NCBI GenBank assembly: GCA_024760905.1
Contig: CM045733.1
Span: 16,544,501 to 16,608,500, forward strand
Source: Plotosus lineatus
Taxonomy: Eukaryota; Chordata; Actinopteri; Siluriformes; Plotosidae
Length of the DNA: 64,000 bases
Direction: 5' to 3'
This document shows positions 12,031-24,513 of this stretch, in pieces; position 1 is the stretch's first letter; each line of letters begins with the position of its first letter. A program made the position numbers and the translations under genes. The notes under the pieces are model-generated. The model saw only the letters and a program-made list of their open reading frames with translations. It was not told the origin of the DNA and made no database searches.

Positions 12031-12974
12031 AAATTGAAATAGTTTTTCTTTTTTTGTCCCAACTGACATTACAGATTGCAGAGGAAGATTATTGAAGTCT
12101 TAGAACACCCAGTGAACTAGCAAGAGTGTCACGGGTGCCCAAGCCTCACTGATGCATGTGGGGGTGGGGGTGGGGGGGGGAAGTGAAGGCTAGTGTGTCT
12201 GGTCAGATTCCTTCGAAGAGTTAGTGTGGCACAATCTGTAGACCATTCAGGTGGTGTTAAAGTTATGGCTGATAGGTGTATTTTCATCATCAACAACAAA
12301 AATGTCAAGAAGACCTTCCAGGTTTCCGTCATTAAGATGTTTAATCTTCTCACTGCATGCTAATGCTACATGCTACATGCTACATGCTACATTGCCCAGT
12401 CTGTATCTGTACCGCATGGTTGGTTGTATTTCTGCAGTTTAGTTTGATAATCAAACATGTACGTGGCATATCAAAGTCTTCATAGAGTTTTTGTTTTTTT
12501 TCTCCTTGTTACATCATATTGTTTAGTACTGCCAGTCAGACGTCTCCCTGCAGGAAACATTCCGAGGACTTTCATGTAGATGTTGATTTTGGTAAACATG
12601 ACCGCTTTCCCTCACGTCACACCGCGTTGTCTGTATGCAACCTGAAGCTCCAGAGCTGTGAGGAGCAAAGCGAAGATGCAATTAAAATGGGTGGCATTAA
12701 TGTAGTGGCCCAGTGTTGAATAATAAAGAGGCAATTAAAAAGCCAATTAAGATGCTAAGCCATAATAACAGAAGGTTGAACTAAGGGTCAGATTAGCGCG
12801 GGCTGAGCGCTCACGTGCTAACAACATACACAGGACGCTTTCCTATTATGAAGTTAGAGTGTTTTATACATATAAAGAGCTATTATCATCGGATTAAAGA
12901 GGCAATAGACTTTTAAATGTGGGTCCAGGAAAGCACGCAGGCATTTATACGGATCAAAAGTACGTATTCTGATT
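12031..12974. other. tmem178b intron, no gene seen
   Basis: Contains a G-rich run at about 12160-12181 and four copies of an 8-bp unit (tgctacat) at about 12363-12395. No coding signal or larger repeat family was recognised. Confidence 0.5.
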
Positions 12975-13405
12975 CTGATGGTGGCTAGTACGCCTGCCTG
13001 ACAGCAAGAAGGTCGTGGGTATACGTCCCGTAGAGTCCATGTGTTTGCGTGAGTGGTTTCCTCACACAGTCCAAAGTGCATGCACATTAGCCTCACGACA
13101 AGAAGGTCCTGAATTCATGATCCTGGCTCAGAGAGGGCATTTCTGTGTGAATTTTGCATGTTATACCCGTACGTTTCAGTGGGTTTTCTCCGGGTACTCG
13201 GGTTTCCTCCCACAGCCCAAATATATGCACATTAGGGTAATTAGCAGTTCCAGATTGCCCCTAGGTATGAGTATGAATTTGAATGGTTGTAAATGTTGGC
13301 CCTGGAATGGACTGGCAAGCAATTAAGGGTGTACCTACCTTCACCCAGAGATGGCTTAAGATCTAACCCCTTCATGACCCTGGTGGGATAAAGGAGTTTG
13401 GCAAA
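12975..13405 (+). mobile_element. SINE-C, two overlapping copies
   Basis: A first piece (12975-13095) carries the head and the start of the body. A second, longer piece restarts in the head at 'cctcacgacaagaaggtcct' and continues to the tail at about 13405. Confidence 0.75.
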
Positions 13406-13409
13406 TGTA

Positions 13410-13690
13410 TGAATGAATACTTACTCACTCGGCTGATAAACCGCTCAATCCTACTAGGATCGCGGAGGGGCTGGAGCTTATCTCAGTCAAGGGCAGGGCA
13501 CACCCTGAACAGCTTGCCAATACATCACATACAGCCATATACACTCAACATGGCCCAGTGTGCATGTCTTTGGACTGTGCTAGTAAACCCATGTCGACAC
13601 AAAGAGAACGTACAAACTCAGCACAGAAACGCCCTTGCCGAGCCTGGGACTCGAACTCAGGACCTACAAACCAATACGTGACAAAATTAG
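13410..13690 (-). mobile_element. SINE-C copy, tail-to-tail with the previous one
   Basis: Starts with the reverse tail (cactcggctgataaaccgct) and ends in the head (gggactcgaactcaggacct). It forms an inverted pair with the copy ending at about 13405. Confidence 0.8.
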
Positions 13691-14081
13691 GGTGTACTTT
13701 GTCCAGACCTTGCCCTTGAGTGAGAGTCAGCAATACTGTGCTTGTTTTCAAAGATATGCCGACCTAGACTAATCATTTCTCTCTCTCGCTCTTTCTCTCT
13801 AATACCTTTCTAAACACTTTTTTGCGCGCTCAAGACCCCCCCCCCCCACCCCCACCCCCATAACTTATACAGTGGGTGGAGTTTAGCTTTGAGCCGGAGG
13901 TGAAGTTTAATAGTACTTTAATGAGACTATTATATGATTGAACCCATTCACCCATTTAGACTCATTGTCAGCTCTCGCGTGTCACAGTGCAGTGTCCCGA
14001 GTCACAGAAATGATGAGATGAAAATATGTGTGACTTCATTGCACTCTCAGAGCTTTACATTATGAATGGCATCAAACTTAA

Positions 14082-14390
<309 letters not shown>

Positions 14391-14591
14391 GCGGAGGCCT
14401 CCGTCAAAGCCACAGTGCACCCACATGCTGAGTGAGAAACATATAAACAATGAGACGACAGATTATTAACACCATCGTTTGTTCCCGAATCATTTTTGCT
14501 CCCACCAGTCAGACATCATTTTTGTGTGACTTTGCAAATCAATACCATGATTGTTCCATGACGAAAAAAAAAAAAAAAAAAAATTTATAAC

Positions 14592-14597
14592 AATAAA
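14592..14597 (+). terminator. Candidate proximal poly(A) signal (AATAAA), tmem178b
   Basis: AATAAA about 200 bases after the stop codon, just after an A-run. It would give a short 3' UTR. Confidence 0.4.
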
Positions 14598-15486
14598 TGA
14601 TGAAAGCCAGTATGTTACTGAGATACCGAAATGGAGGTACTCCACAGGAACACTTTACTTTCGGGATTCGATCTCTTTCCCATGAGAAAGTTGAGAAGGG
14701 CAGCATGAAACGGCGACTAACAGTGGCTTGTACGTCAGTTTGTGAAAATACAGCAGCATGAAACTTGAAAGGTGTGTCAGAGTTTCTAGCTGTTCTTAGT
14801 TGTCTCTTTATTGCTAAATTGGTGCTTTGGGATTGAAGAAAAAAAAAAAAAATCCTGATATCTTGTGCTTTGTGTTTGAAGAGCTATTGAACTGGAGACG
14901 GTGCCAATCCAAATCTGAGAAAGCTAAAGAAATGCAAATCATCTCGGCGCAATGGATTCTGTGACGCAAAAAGAACGACATAGCTATAGAGGACTCGAGC
15001 AGTACCTGATACCGGACACAACCACAAGCCTTTAGCGTACAGACAAGGATGTGGTAATAAAAAAAAAAAATTTTAAAAAGAACATTTCGAGGAATGGGAC
15101 GCATTGGCTGAGGCCAGTATCTCTTTACTGCTATATTGTAAAGAGTATTCCAGAACTAATCATTACCATGAGGAGAGATTTGGGAGAGTTTTTCATTTCT
15201 TCCATCCTCTTACAGGATCATTAAAATGTTTGTAATGTGTGTGTTTTTTTTTTTGTTTTTTTTAAGATATTCCCCAATCTTTTTTCATTAATTGACATAT
15301 ATGTACCATGAATGGATGTGAGTGTATCTGTGTGTATTCATCCTCAATGATGCTCTTCTCTATAAACGTTTGTGTGGGAGGGCGGGTGCTTCGATTCTGA
15401 GACGGGAAACAACATTGTTGGGGGGAAGAAAAGAGAACAGTAGAAACTAAACTCTTCGAAATAGATTAGATCTTTGATAAACAAAA

Positions 15487-15492
15487 AATAAA
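15487..15492 (+). terminator. Candidate distal poly(A) signal (AATAAA), tmem178b
   Basis: AATAAA about 1.1 kb after the stop codon. The first SINE beyond it starts at 15686, which fits a transcript end here. Confidence 0.4.
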
Positions 15493-15685
15493 TATTCAAA
15501 AGGAAAAAATGCCATATCTTGTTTGAAAAAAGAAATCAGTTTTCGTAAAGACAAAGACGACTCAGCGAGACAGTAGCTGTCTGTGAATTGGCAGCACTTG
15601 ATCCATTTGATTGGAAGAAACCCTCATTTAAAGCTCGATTCTGAAATTGTGACCCCACCCCCACCCCCCCACCTCCATTTTAACA

Positions 15686-15922
15686 GTTCAGTTCATTTTC
15701 TATAACTGCTTAATTCTAATTAGGGTCACGTGGAGGCTGGCGCACATCCCAGCCGATTCCGGGCAAGGGCAGGGTACACCCTGGACAGCTCGTCAGGCCA
15801 TCGCAGGGCGGAAACAGCTACTCTTGTCGAAAGTCAGCAATGGTTCTTTTACAGCCTCGCACCATAGACAGCGAGACACATGACCAGCCTTTGATTACCC
15901 AGTTAGCTGCACTGGGGGGGGG
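15686..15922 (-). mobile_element. SINE-A copy, head missing
   Basis: Reverse tail (cattttctataactgcttaa) and body up to cagttagctgcactgggg. The head beyond the G-run is lost. Confidence 0.8.
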
Positions 15923-16654
15923 GGCTGATTATAAGGACAGTGTTCGTATGCTTATTAATTACAAGAGCCATTACTGACAGAGAAATTATGGCACCTCTGC
16001 AAAAAGAGCTTCAGAGTAGATGATGAGACGGGGTACGAAATAAAGCACAAGCTTAATGTGACTTATAAAGCCGGAATGCTGTTGGATTTTTTTTTTTTGT
16101 CCCAATTCAAGCCGTGATACTCAACACTCATCTGCTTACTTTGCATTCAGTTTCCTTTCCATCCATATAAGTTATTAATGTCAACAGAGAACAGTGACGT
16201 TGTACCTGAAAAGCAAAGTCCCATCTCAGAGGAAGTGTCCTCAGTCTGGACTGATCATATTGTGCAAGGTTGTGCTATGGTTTTGCGGAGTCTCATATGT
16301 CTACAATCAGTTTGAAATGCCGGGTCACGTTCCTTCAGTCAATAGGGGTAGGACTAATGTGGACATGCTAACCCCCGCTATACAATAATGTGTGGAGTCT
16401 TACTGATGGGGGGGTGGAGCAAAAAAAGTCGTAATCATTACAAGCACAGAATTATACAGCATTTTCAATATATTCCTTTTATAAATCCCTTATCTAATGC
16501 ATCTTATAGAAACCATGCTAGTTTATTTGCTTCTAAAAATTATCCGGGCAAACAGCACTTTATAATTAACGTCACTATTGAACATATTTGTAAAGCCGAA
16601 CATTTCATAATGTTTTGGAGGCTGAATTAATTTGGCAAAGATGAGGTACAACCT
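15923..16654. other. Intergenic, no gene seen
   Basis: AT-rich unique sequence. The frame open at 16388-16630 has no recognisable similarity or splice structure. Confidence 0.45.
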
Positions 16655-16732
16655 GCAAGCACATGGAGAACATACAAACCCAGGACCGTCTTGTGTGTCG
16701 GATGTGCTAACCACTACGCCGCCATGCCGCCC
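16655..16732 (-). mobile_element. SINE-C fragment
   Basis: Only the head-proximal part (ggagaacatacaaacccagg and gtgctaaccactacgccgcc) is present. Confidence 0.6.
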
Positions 16733-16744
16733 GTATTCTGATGG

Positions 16745-17050
16745 TAAAAGTCCGTTGGGCTTTTTACACCCGAGCCATAGTGGTTCATCGGGCCGGTGCT
16801 TATCCCTGGTTTTCATAGCGTGAAGTGACTATGAGTTCAAATCCTCCTAGATGGTACTCTAGTCCATCGCAGGTTACCTTCCCAGTATATATTTTTACTG
16901 GTACCCATTTATACTGCTGGGTTAAAAGAGGCACACTTGTGGTTGAGACCTTGCCCAGGTGTCTTAGCACAGTGGGGGTCTAAACTGGGATTTGAACACA
17001 CAACCTCCCGATAATGAGTGCAGTACCCTAGCCACTACACCACCAGCCCC
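16745..17050 (-). mobile_element. SINE-B copy, full length
   Basis: Complete in reverse: acccgagccatagtggttca, ctggtacccatttatactgc, gggatttgaacacacaacct and the A-box region (gccactacaccaccagcc). Confidence 0.85.
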
Positions 17051-17104
17051 AAACGTACACTGATATGTATTGCTAAAAATTATATCACTATGAGTTTGAG
17101 TTTT

Positions 17105-17445
17105 GGACGGTACAATGGCGTAGTGGTTAGGACGTCCACCTCACAGCAAAAAAAAAAAAAAAAAAACGAAAAAACAAAATCCTTTTGTTGAATACGTATA
17201 TATATGCCTGGCGAAGACATTCTCCTGTCCTTGCATGGGTTTCCTATGGGTGCTCTGGTTTCCTCCAACAGTCCAAAGACATGCGTATTAGCCAATTGGT
17301 TATTCTAAGTATGAATAATGTATAAATGTGTATGTAAATGTGATTGGTTGTATGTCTGCATTTCTCCGTGTAACTCTATGAGCTATTTTTCCAGAGTTGG
17401 CTGGGATGGTGTGAAGCCTCCCTGCCATGAAATGATTAAGCTCTG
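17105..17445 (+). mobile_element. SINE-C copy
   Basis: Head (gcgtagtggttaggacgtcc), an A-run replacing part of the head-body border, the middle block (ggtttcctccaacagtccaa), and a degraded tail. Confidence 0.8.
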
Positions 17446-18201
17446 TTTAACTTGAAAGTAATCATAAAGAGTGACACCACATCAACACACCTTTCATATC
17501 CTGCAGTTGAATCAATAAAATAACCCAGGCTAAAATATCACTAATGTAAGGAGAAGGACAGGGTCACTCCAGCACATGTCAGGTCATAGAGTCTGCAACA
17601 TAACTATCAATCCATCCAGATTTGTATGGGGTGGTGTGTGGTGTGGTGTGGCGGGAGAAGACTGGTCATATTTTTGAGTAATGTTTTATTTAGGGTACTT
17701 TGGATGGGAAAATACAAATGCAGGTCTGCTGATGTGAGTGAACACCATATGATAGCACAGCTTGGGTCTTCATTCATCCGCACTCTGTGGTCTGGAGTGT
17801 AAGGAAGTTCGGAAATAAGATGATGATGATGATGCAGTTTGCTATGAAATCAGAATTAGCCCAACCTCTGGGACCCAGATGTCAAACCATGTCTTGGAAC
17901 ATTATATTCTTTCAGCTGCAAAGATGAATTTGTAAATCTGGGTTTAAAAGAAAATTGCGTAAACTTATCTGGTGTTATATAAGATTGTGTTTCTGGACAC
18001 ACTTAAAAGGAAAAATATTTAGGTTATTTCAGTCTGTAGGAATTATGCAACCTGGCATTGGGATAAACAGGGTTGTATCTGTTCCTCACTGGTGAAAAGC
18101 AGATCAGCGTTCTCCCATCATTTCTTATCCAGAGGCTGCAGGCCAGCATCACCACACCTGCTTTTCCATACACATTACATCATCATACATCAGACGCTTC
18201 G
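17446..18201. other. Intergenic, no gene seen
   Basis: Contains a short GTGGT-rich run at about 17630-17655 and (GAT)n at about 17820-17835. No coding signal. Confidence 0.45.
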
Positions 18202-18434
18202 TCTTTTCATTTCGGCTGTTCATTTCAGGGGTCGCCACAGCGAAGCATCTGCCTCCATGTCACCCTATCCTCTGCATCTTCTTCTCTTTTAACTCAACTA
18301 CTGTACCTTCATGTCCTCCTTCACCACATCCATAAAGCTCCTCTTTGGGTCTTCCTCTAGGCCTTCTGCCTAGTAGTTCCAACCTCAGCATCCTACAACC
18401 AATATATTCACCCGAACCTCAGCATCCTACTACC
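18202..18434 (-). mobile_element. RTE-type LINE 3' fragment
   Basis: Minus-strand copy of the last about 220 bp of the RTE LINE. It starts at the LINE 3' end (reverse of ...gcgacccctgaaatgaac) and runs into the codons for the RPRGRPK-like C-terminus. It abuts a second, longer 3' fragment in the same orientation. Confidence 0.8.
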
Positions 18435-19085
18435 AATCTTTTTCTTTTCCTTTCGGCTGTTTCCTTCAGGGGTCGCCACGGCGAATCATCTGCCTCCATC
18501 TCACTTTATCCTCTGCATCTTCTTCACTTATACTAATTACCTTCATGTACTCCTTCACCACAGCCATAAAGCTCCTCTTTGGTCTTCCTCGAGGCCTTCT
18601 GCCTGGTAATTCCAACCTCAGCATCCTACTACCAATATACTCACTATCCCTCCTCTGTACATGTCCAAACCATCTCAATCTAGCCTCTCTGACTTTGTCT
18701 CCAAAACATCTTACATGTGCTGTCCCTCTGATGTACTCATTCCTGATCCTATCCATCCTCGTTACTCCCAAAGAGAACCTCCACATTTTCATCTCTGCTA
18801 CCTCCAGCTCTGACACTTTTCTCCAACCATTCCAACCTGCCTGCACACACTTCTTCACCTCTTTTCCACACTCTCCATTGCTCTGGATTGTTGAGCCTAA
18901 GTACTTAAAATCCTCCACCTTCTTTATCTCTGCTCCCTGTAACCTCACCGTTCCGGTTGGGTTCTTGTCGTTCACTCACATGTATTCCGTCTTACTGAGG
19001 CTAACCTTCATTCCTCTCCCTTCCAGGATATACCTCCACCTCTCTAGATTTTCCTGCACTTGTTCAGACAAATCTCATTTTTCAT
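18435..19085 (-). mobile_element. RTE-type LINE 3' fragment, reverse transcriptase C-terminus
   Basis: On the minus strand, 18466-18975 is an open frame ending in RWRQMIRRGDP. It carries the family's C-terminal region: [35 protein letters not shown] and [18 protein letters not shown]. The catalytic reverse transcriptase core is missing, as usual for 5'-truncated insertions. The frame carries an internal deletion relative to the copies at 29840 and 37300. It is a relic, not a gene. Confidence 0.85.
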
Positions 19086-19973
19086 GCACATCATTAACAT
19101 ACTGTATATTCAGATGGCTTCAGATTAATTAATAAGTGGATTAAATGTTGACATTTTGGAAGCTTAGCACAGATCAGGCCACGAGGGAAAGCAATTTATA
19201 CCCATTATCTCTACAATCCAAAGCTAGTCACAGACAGTAAATATTCCCGATAAGAATATTTCTCATTCTACTATAATGAAGCTATTTTATTAAAAAGTGA
19301 AATAAAATACATTTGTCTTTTATGGAACATTCAGATCTAAGCTGTTTTCATCAATCCGACATTGGAAAGGAATTCTTAAACATATCATGTCCTTACTCTA
19401 TTCAACTAATGTCTGTGTTTACATGAAAGCAGCCAAATGTGAATATTGTATCTTTACGTTTCAAGAACAAACATTTGGATGTTTGAAAATAATGTTTTGA
19501 ATGAGTGGGAATATATTTTTCCTCCATATATTGTAAAATAGTAGCAGGATAACAAAAACTGCAATTTTCATTTTTATGAGACAATTAAAATCTAAGGACT
19601 TAATGAATCTTTTTCATTTAGTAATGTGTCTGTTGCAGAAATAAAAAAAAAATGTATAAAAAATAATGGGAAAAAAATCCTGGAAATGTTTAAACTGTGG
19701 AATGTAAAACCATAAATAAAATGTCATTGGTGTGTTTATTGGTGTGTCCTGCTTCCCTTTACACTCTGTGCTCAGTGGCTGTTTCTCATGTGCAATGCAA
19801 GGAATCAAGAATAGATGGACATATGGAATAATATGGCTTAACATTCATTATTAATTGTTATTTCTTTGTGTAAACAAGCAAAATAATCGGACACAAGGAT
19901 AGATGAGAGAGGAAATTAAATTAATTTATTAATTAGTACAAATTGGCAAACATGAACTTTGTAAAATAAAATA
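19086..19973. other. Intergenic, AT-rich, no gene seen
   Basis: No repeat family member and no coding signal recognised over about 890 bases. Confidence 0.5.
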
Positions 19974-20466
19974 CAGTGATCTCTCGCTACTTCGTGCTTC
20001 AGTTCCTGCGGCTTCAGTGCATCGCGGGTTTTTCAAAAATATTCATCAAAAAAAAAAGAAGAAAAAAATAGGGGAAAAGTTAAGGAAAATGTCTCAAAAC
20101 AAGGTTAATAATGCAAAAAAAAAAACAAAACAAAAAAAAAAACCTCAAACAAACAAAAACAAAAACAAACAACACCACCACCACCACCCCCCACCCCCGC
20201 CAAACTACTTCCATTTTTATAAGTGTGCATGCTCGTCTGTATGTGTGTGTATTTTTATTTTATTCACATCTCATGCATTATTTTTGAATGTTTAATTGTT
20301 ATTATAAGCATTTATAGCATTGAATATGTATTTATTGATATTATATACACATACATGTACGTATACATCAGACGGGTGGGGGGGGGTCGATCCTACTTTG
20401 CGGAAATCGGCAGTCACGGGGAGGGGGTCTCAGTCTCCATTAACCGCGGAAAGTGAGGGATCCCTG
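19974..20466 (-). mobile_element. P family MITE, copy P2, complete
   Basis: TA on both sides (19972-19973, 20467-20468). The ends are cagtgatctctcgctacttc and ...agtgagggatccctg. Orientation is opposite to P1. The A-rich centre gives a spurious poly-Lys/poly-His frame. Confidence 0.9.
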
Positions 20467-20577
20467 TATTGGTGAGTTGCCATGGAAACTCAATATGAAG
20501 TTCATATTGAATTACAAATCACTGGCTTTTCCCTAACATTAGTATAACTACATTACAACAACAATTAAAATGTATTT

Positions 20578-20579
<2 letters not shown>

Positions 20580-20617
<38 letters not shown>
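20580..20617 (+). repeat. (GATA)n microsatellite
   Basis: About nine tetranucleotide units, ending in GACA variants. Confidence 0.95.
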
Positions 20618-20775
20618 CAGACAGACTATTATCTTTACTGTTTGCATATATGTGTAATATGAATATACTGTAATCATGAATATTTTTCTAGAAAGGATGG
20701 GACAAAGGGATTTTTTTAGAGTACGACTAGTTCAAGTTGGCAAGAATGATTTGTTGCACACATACGTGTATATAG

Positions 20776-20816
<41 letters not shown>

Positions 20817-20830
20817 TGTGTGTATATATG

Positions 20831-20878
<48 letters not shown>

Positions 20879-20884
20879 CGCGCA
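20776..20884 (+). repeat. (TG)n / (CG)n compound microsatellite
   Basis: Two (TG)n blocks separated by an ATATATGCA-like interruption and ending in (CG)n. Such alternating purine-pyrimidine tracts can adopt Z-DNA. Confidence 0.95.
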
Positions 20885-21437
20885 CTTTGGTGGTGGCAAA
20901 GTGTGAAATTTATACAAGGTAAAAGAAATCTGGAACAAGGAAGGCTATCATTCCATTTTGCGAGACAATGCCATGCCCTGTGGACGGTGCTTGATTAAAC
21001 CTTGTTTTCTCCTACAACAGGACAAAGCTCTGTATTGTGTCAATAATGGAGTGGCTAACAATGTCATTATATCTCAACCCAATTGTTGGAGCAGCTTGAC
21101 TGTACAGCATAGAAAAATTGCCCATCAAGCCACTACAACTTGTGGGAGATGCTTCAGGATGAATGGAATAAAATTTCTTCATTTTACTTGGAAAAATTGA
21201 CAGCTACCGTGCCAGAAATCTGCAAGGCTGCACAATAGTTGCATATAGAGGAGGTTTTGATGAAAGTAAAGTTTGAAGGACAAAATCAATTCAAGTAAAA
21301 TTCATTATTTTTAGCCTTGTTGATGTTTTGACTGTGTTTGATATGTACTTTGCTACTCTTTCAATGACTCTAATTTGGTCTTTTCAAAGGACAGGTGGAA
21401 TTTTCTGGGTGAGTTCAAATTTTTGAATGTTAGAGTA
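20885..21437. other. Intergenic; possible Tc1-like transposase relic
   Basis: At about 21060-21230 the order gttggagcagcttgactgta, then gccactacaacttg, resembles the end of a mariner/Tc1 transposase reading frame, but I cannot reconstruct a convincing frame. No gene. Confidence 0.3.
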
Positions 21438-22464
21438 CAGACGCTCCTCGACTTATGTTCATCCGTTATACGTTTTTTCAATTTTACGCCCCCCCCCCCC
21501 CCAAAAAAAAAAATGATGTCAAATTTTGAGCACGAGATGTACGCTGACAATAATGATGCAATGACGTAATGACGCTGTGTCCATTGTTTACAAACGACAG
21601 ACGGAACGTGCCCTGCTGCTTCCCAGTTCACTGTGTGTTACCTTGTATTAAGACGTCGTCTCTGTGACCTTTGTGTTTACACTGTTTTGTGGACTTTTGT
21701 AACCCGAGGCAAATATGGTTGGTCAGAAGTGTAAGTCTACTAGCATGGGTGCATATGCCAGAATTTCCGGTTTTCCCAAGACTGAATTAACTATCTGCTC
21801 GGATCGGCGCAATCTACCATGCATACTCAGTTAAGCAAAGAGAGTTGTAAAATGAATGAAAACCCAAATCAAGAAAAGAAAGAGAACTCTACGCTCTGCT
21901 GGTAATTCACATCAGTGCAGGCTGAGTACTAAACGAGTATTCAACGGAGCCCTTGCTCACTTAAAAGACTGGAAGTTCGGATAACCTGCACTTTGTCTCA
22001 AGCACAAGCAAGTGAACTACTTTCGGTGGAGCGCCTCACATATTGTAAGCGTTGATTGGCTGTTTTAAGCTTCATGTAAAGTGACTCAGCTCAGCTTCAT
22101 GTAAAGTGACATTCGGAACCATTTACAAGCAGAAAGATCGCATCATAGAGAATGTTAAAGGCTATATTTGATACTGTATTTGATATTTGATTAAAATGTA
22201 TCTATTTGAAATTATTTTGCTTGAATTTAATTTATTTGAAATTAATGTTGATATTATTTGATATATTTGATATTATTTTACAATGTTATGTTTATAATAA
22301 TTGATTTAGGGGTGTTTTATGAGATACAGTAATGGTATTTATGGATGTATAGTACAGTATGAATGTCATACGTCACTGGAACATACAGTAACAACTTACG
22401 TTCATTTTCACCATGCGTTCGGCTATCCGGAACCGAACTAAAACATTAGTTGGGGAGCGTCTGG
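21438..22464. mobile_element. R family (Tigger/pogo-like) element
   Basis: TA precedes the left end cagacgctcctcgacttatg. The right end in reverse is cagacgctccccaactaatg, giving inverted termini over 1027 bp. The left third matches the minus-strand fragment at 61010-61209. No transposase motif could be recognised, although short frames start near 21715. Confidence 0.75.
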
Positions 22465-23278
22465 ATTTTATTATGTTCCTGAGCAGCTGTTAGTTGCCCT
22501 GAACATCATGAAATAGCAATTCACAGCCGCATGTCACACTGAGTTTTTTATTATCATTATTATTATTTATTTATTTATTTAATTTACATTTGCCACACAT
22601 CATTTCCCCCTGACTGCAGGTATGAAACTATCAGCCAATCAAAGAAAAGAAACAATGAGAGGGTGAGAAAGTCAATATAGTCAATTCAAGAAGGAGGAAG
22701 GAGAGAGTCCCAGCATTATTCTTGCTGAACAGGTCATTTAATGATTTGTTCTCTAATTTGGTGGGAAGAGAATGACGGAGGATTATCCTGATTCTCGATT
22801 GCAAGTCATTATTCAACCACAAAACCACTTCAGCGCAAACGGTAATGATACCTAAAAAGTGGATCACGACTGGAGTGTATGTGATTATATCATACCCCAT
22901 TACCTTGCCATTCACTTGAATATTTCATCCAGTAAACAATGTTTTAGTGACCAGATATAACTGCTTTGTTCTCTGCTTTGTATTGGTGGTTTTTCTTTTA
23001 CGGGGGTGGGGGGTGGGGTTAGAGAATTAGCAATTAGCTAGACTAGTGTTACGATGAAAGTGAGCTATCAAGCACGAGAGGTGGAGCTATACAACAATGC
23101 TGTTCAAAGCAGATGATTCGAACCACGTTATCTGTTGGCCTCACTCAAGCAGTATTTCAAAAGCATCAAAAGTATCAAAAGCACGCTCACGGAAAAAAAT
23201 TCCCTGAGTGTTCTGTGGGGTCACTTTGGCGTTCTTTGGCGTACCTGTTCCATACATGCTGTGAACGTTCCGAGAGTG
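22465..23278. other. Intergenic, no gene seen
   Basis: Unique sequence with a (TTAT)n stretch at about 22550-22580 and a G-rich run near 23000. No coding signal. Confidence 0.45.
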
Positions 23279-23540
23279 TAAGAATTTCCACTTTTCCGTA
23301 AGATTTTCACCCATTTTCCGTGAAAAAATGCCGAAGCGCTTCTGTAAACTGCGTTCCGCGGCTTTCTGCTACATGATCCTTGCATGCCGTAGTCCAGTGA
23401 AATGGGGGTATAAGAATTTCCACTTTTCTGTAGGATTTTCACCCGTTTTCCGTGTAAAGATGCTAAAGCTCTTCTGTAGACTGCGTTCTGCGCCTTTCCA
23501 CCACGATAATTGCAAGCCGAGCGCCAGTGAATGGGGATAT
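23279..23540 (+). repeat. Tandem duplication of a ~131-bp unit
   Basis: Two head-to-tail units, each starting taagaatttccacttttc and ending near cagtgaatgggg. They differ at roughly one base in six, so the duplication is not recent. The sequence is GC-richer than its surroundings. Confidence 0.8.
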
Positions 23541-23833
23541 AAGAGAAAACAATCATTGCCGGAAGGTGCCAGAAGGTGGGCAGAGCCTCCACGCTAACCA
23601 CCAGGTGACCCACAAAGATATTTACACAGTCATAATACTCGCATACTACTATTGGCTCCATACATTCATAAGTCCTTGGTCAAAGCCTCTGTGTAACCTG
23701 TGGTGGTAACAATCCTGCTGGGACATTACGAAACTGTTACTTTAGCATGTTTGTAAAATTCAGACATGGGCAGCTACAAAAAAGTAGCTCATTAGACTGT
23801 ACTATTATCATATCACAAGAGTAACAGAATCTA

Positions 23834-24104
23834 CTAGTCCTTCTCAAAAAATTAGCATATTGTGATAAAGTTCATTATTTTCTGTAATGTACAGATAAAC
23901 ATTAGACTTTCATATACTTTAGATTCATTACACACAACTGAAGTAGTTCAAACCTTTTATTGTTTTAATATTGATAATTTTGGCAGAAAAGTAAAGAAAA
24001 ACCAAAAATTCCAATCTCAAAAAATTAGCATATTTCATCCGACCAATGAAAAAGTGTTTTTAATACAAAAAAAGTCAACCTTCAAATAATTATGTTCAGT
24101 TATG
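23834..24104 (+). mobile_element. Tc1-like element, isolated left end
   Basis: TA at 23832-23833, then the same terminus as the complete element at 32261 (ctagtccttctcaaaaaatt), including the internal direct repeat. Similarity stops at gttcagttatg, four bases before the point matching the transposase stop codon in the complete copy. Confidence 0.9.
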
Positions 24105-24110
24105 TCAAAA

Positions 24111-24203
24111 TACATGTGCGTATATGTCAGTTCGGGGGAAACAATCCTAGTTTGTGGAAATCAGCAGTCGTGGGGGTCTCGGTCCCCATTAACCTCGGAA
24201 ACG
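24111..24203 (-). mobile_element. P family fragment
   Basis: Reverse-strand end of P (gtcgtgggggtctcggtccc, then ccattaacctcggaaa), abutting the Tc1 piece. Confidence 0.7.
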
Positions 24204-24437
24204 CTACTATTAGCTCGAACTATGTAAATATGTAAAACTAAACTTTTCTTAATATGTCTGGATACCGTGTAAAAAAAAACTATGAATCAGAAGGTTCAGA
24301 AAATGCTATTAGCTATTAACAGAGCACAGCTCAAAGCACAGAGGTCACCTGATCTGCCTCTGTTATTATTAAAACATTAATTATAACATTTTTAAAATGT
24401 TTTTTGGTTTTTTTTATTTTCTTTGTTTCCCTATATG

Positions 24438-24505
<68 letters not shown>
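24438..24505. repeat. (TA)n microsatellite
   Basis: About 34 TA units followed by CACACAC/ATACATACAC. Confidence 0.95.

Positions 24506-24513
<8 letters not shown>

Larger units (their letters stand above)
14391..15515 (+). other. tmem178b: Probable tmem178b 3' UTR
   Basis: Sequence after the stop codon is free of the SINE families that crowd the intron, and has A-runs at 14563-14583 and 15060-15070. Candidate poly(A) signals are at 14592 and 15487. The extent is inferred, not shown. Confidence 0.5.

Noticed and set aside
18545..19132. Long plus-strand Ser/Leu-rich frame
   Set aside because: It is the reverse complement of RTE LINE coding sequence. The minus strand carries the recognisable reverse transcriptase tail. 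The same applies to 26147-26743, 27705-28416, 28601-29107, 29360-30189, 35239-36405 and 37338-37784.
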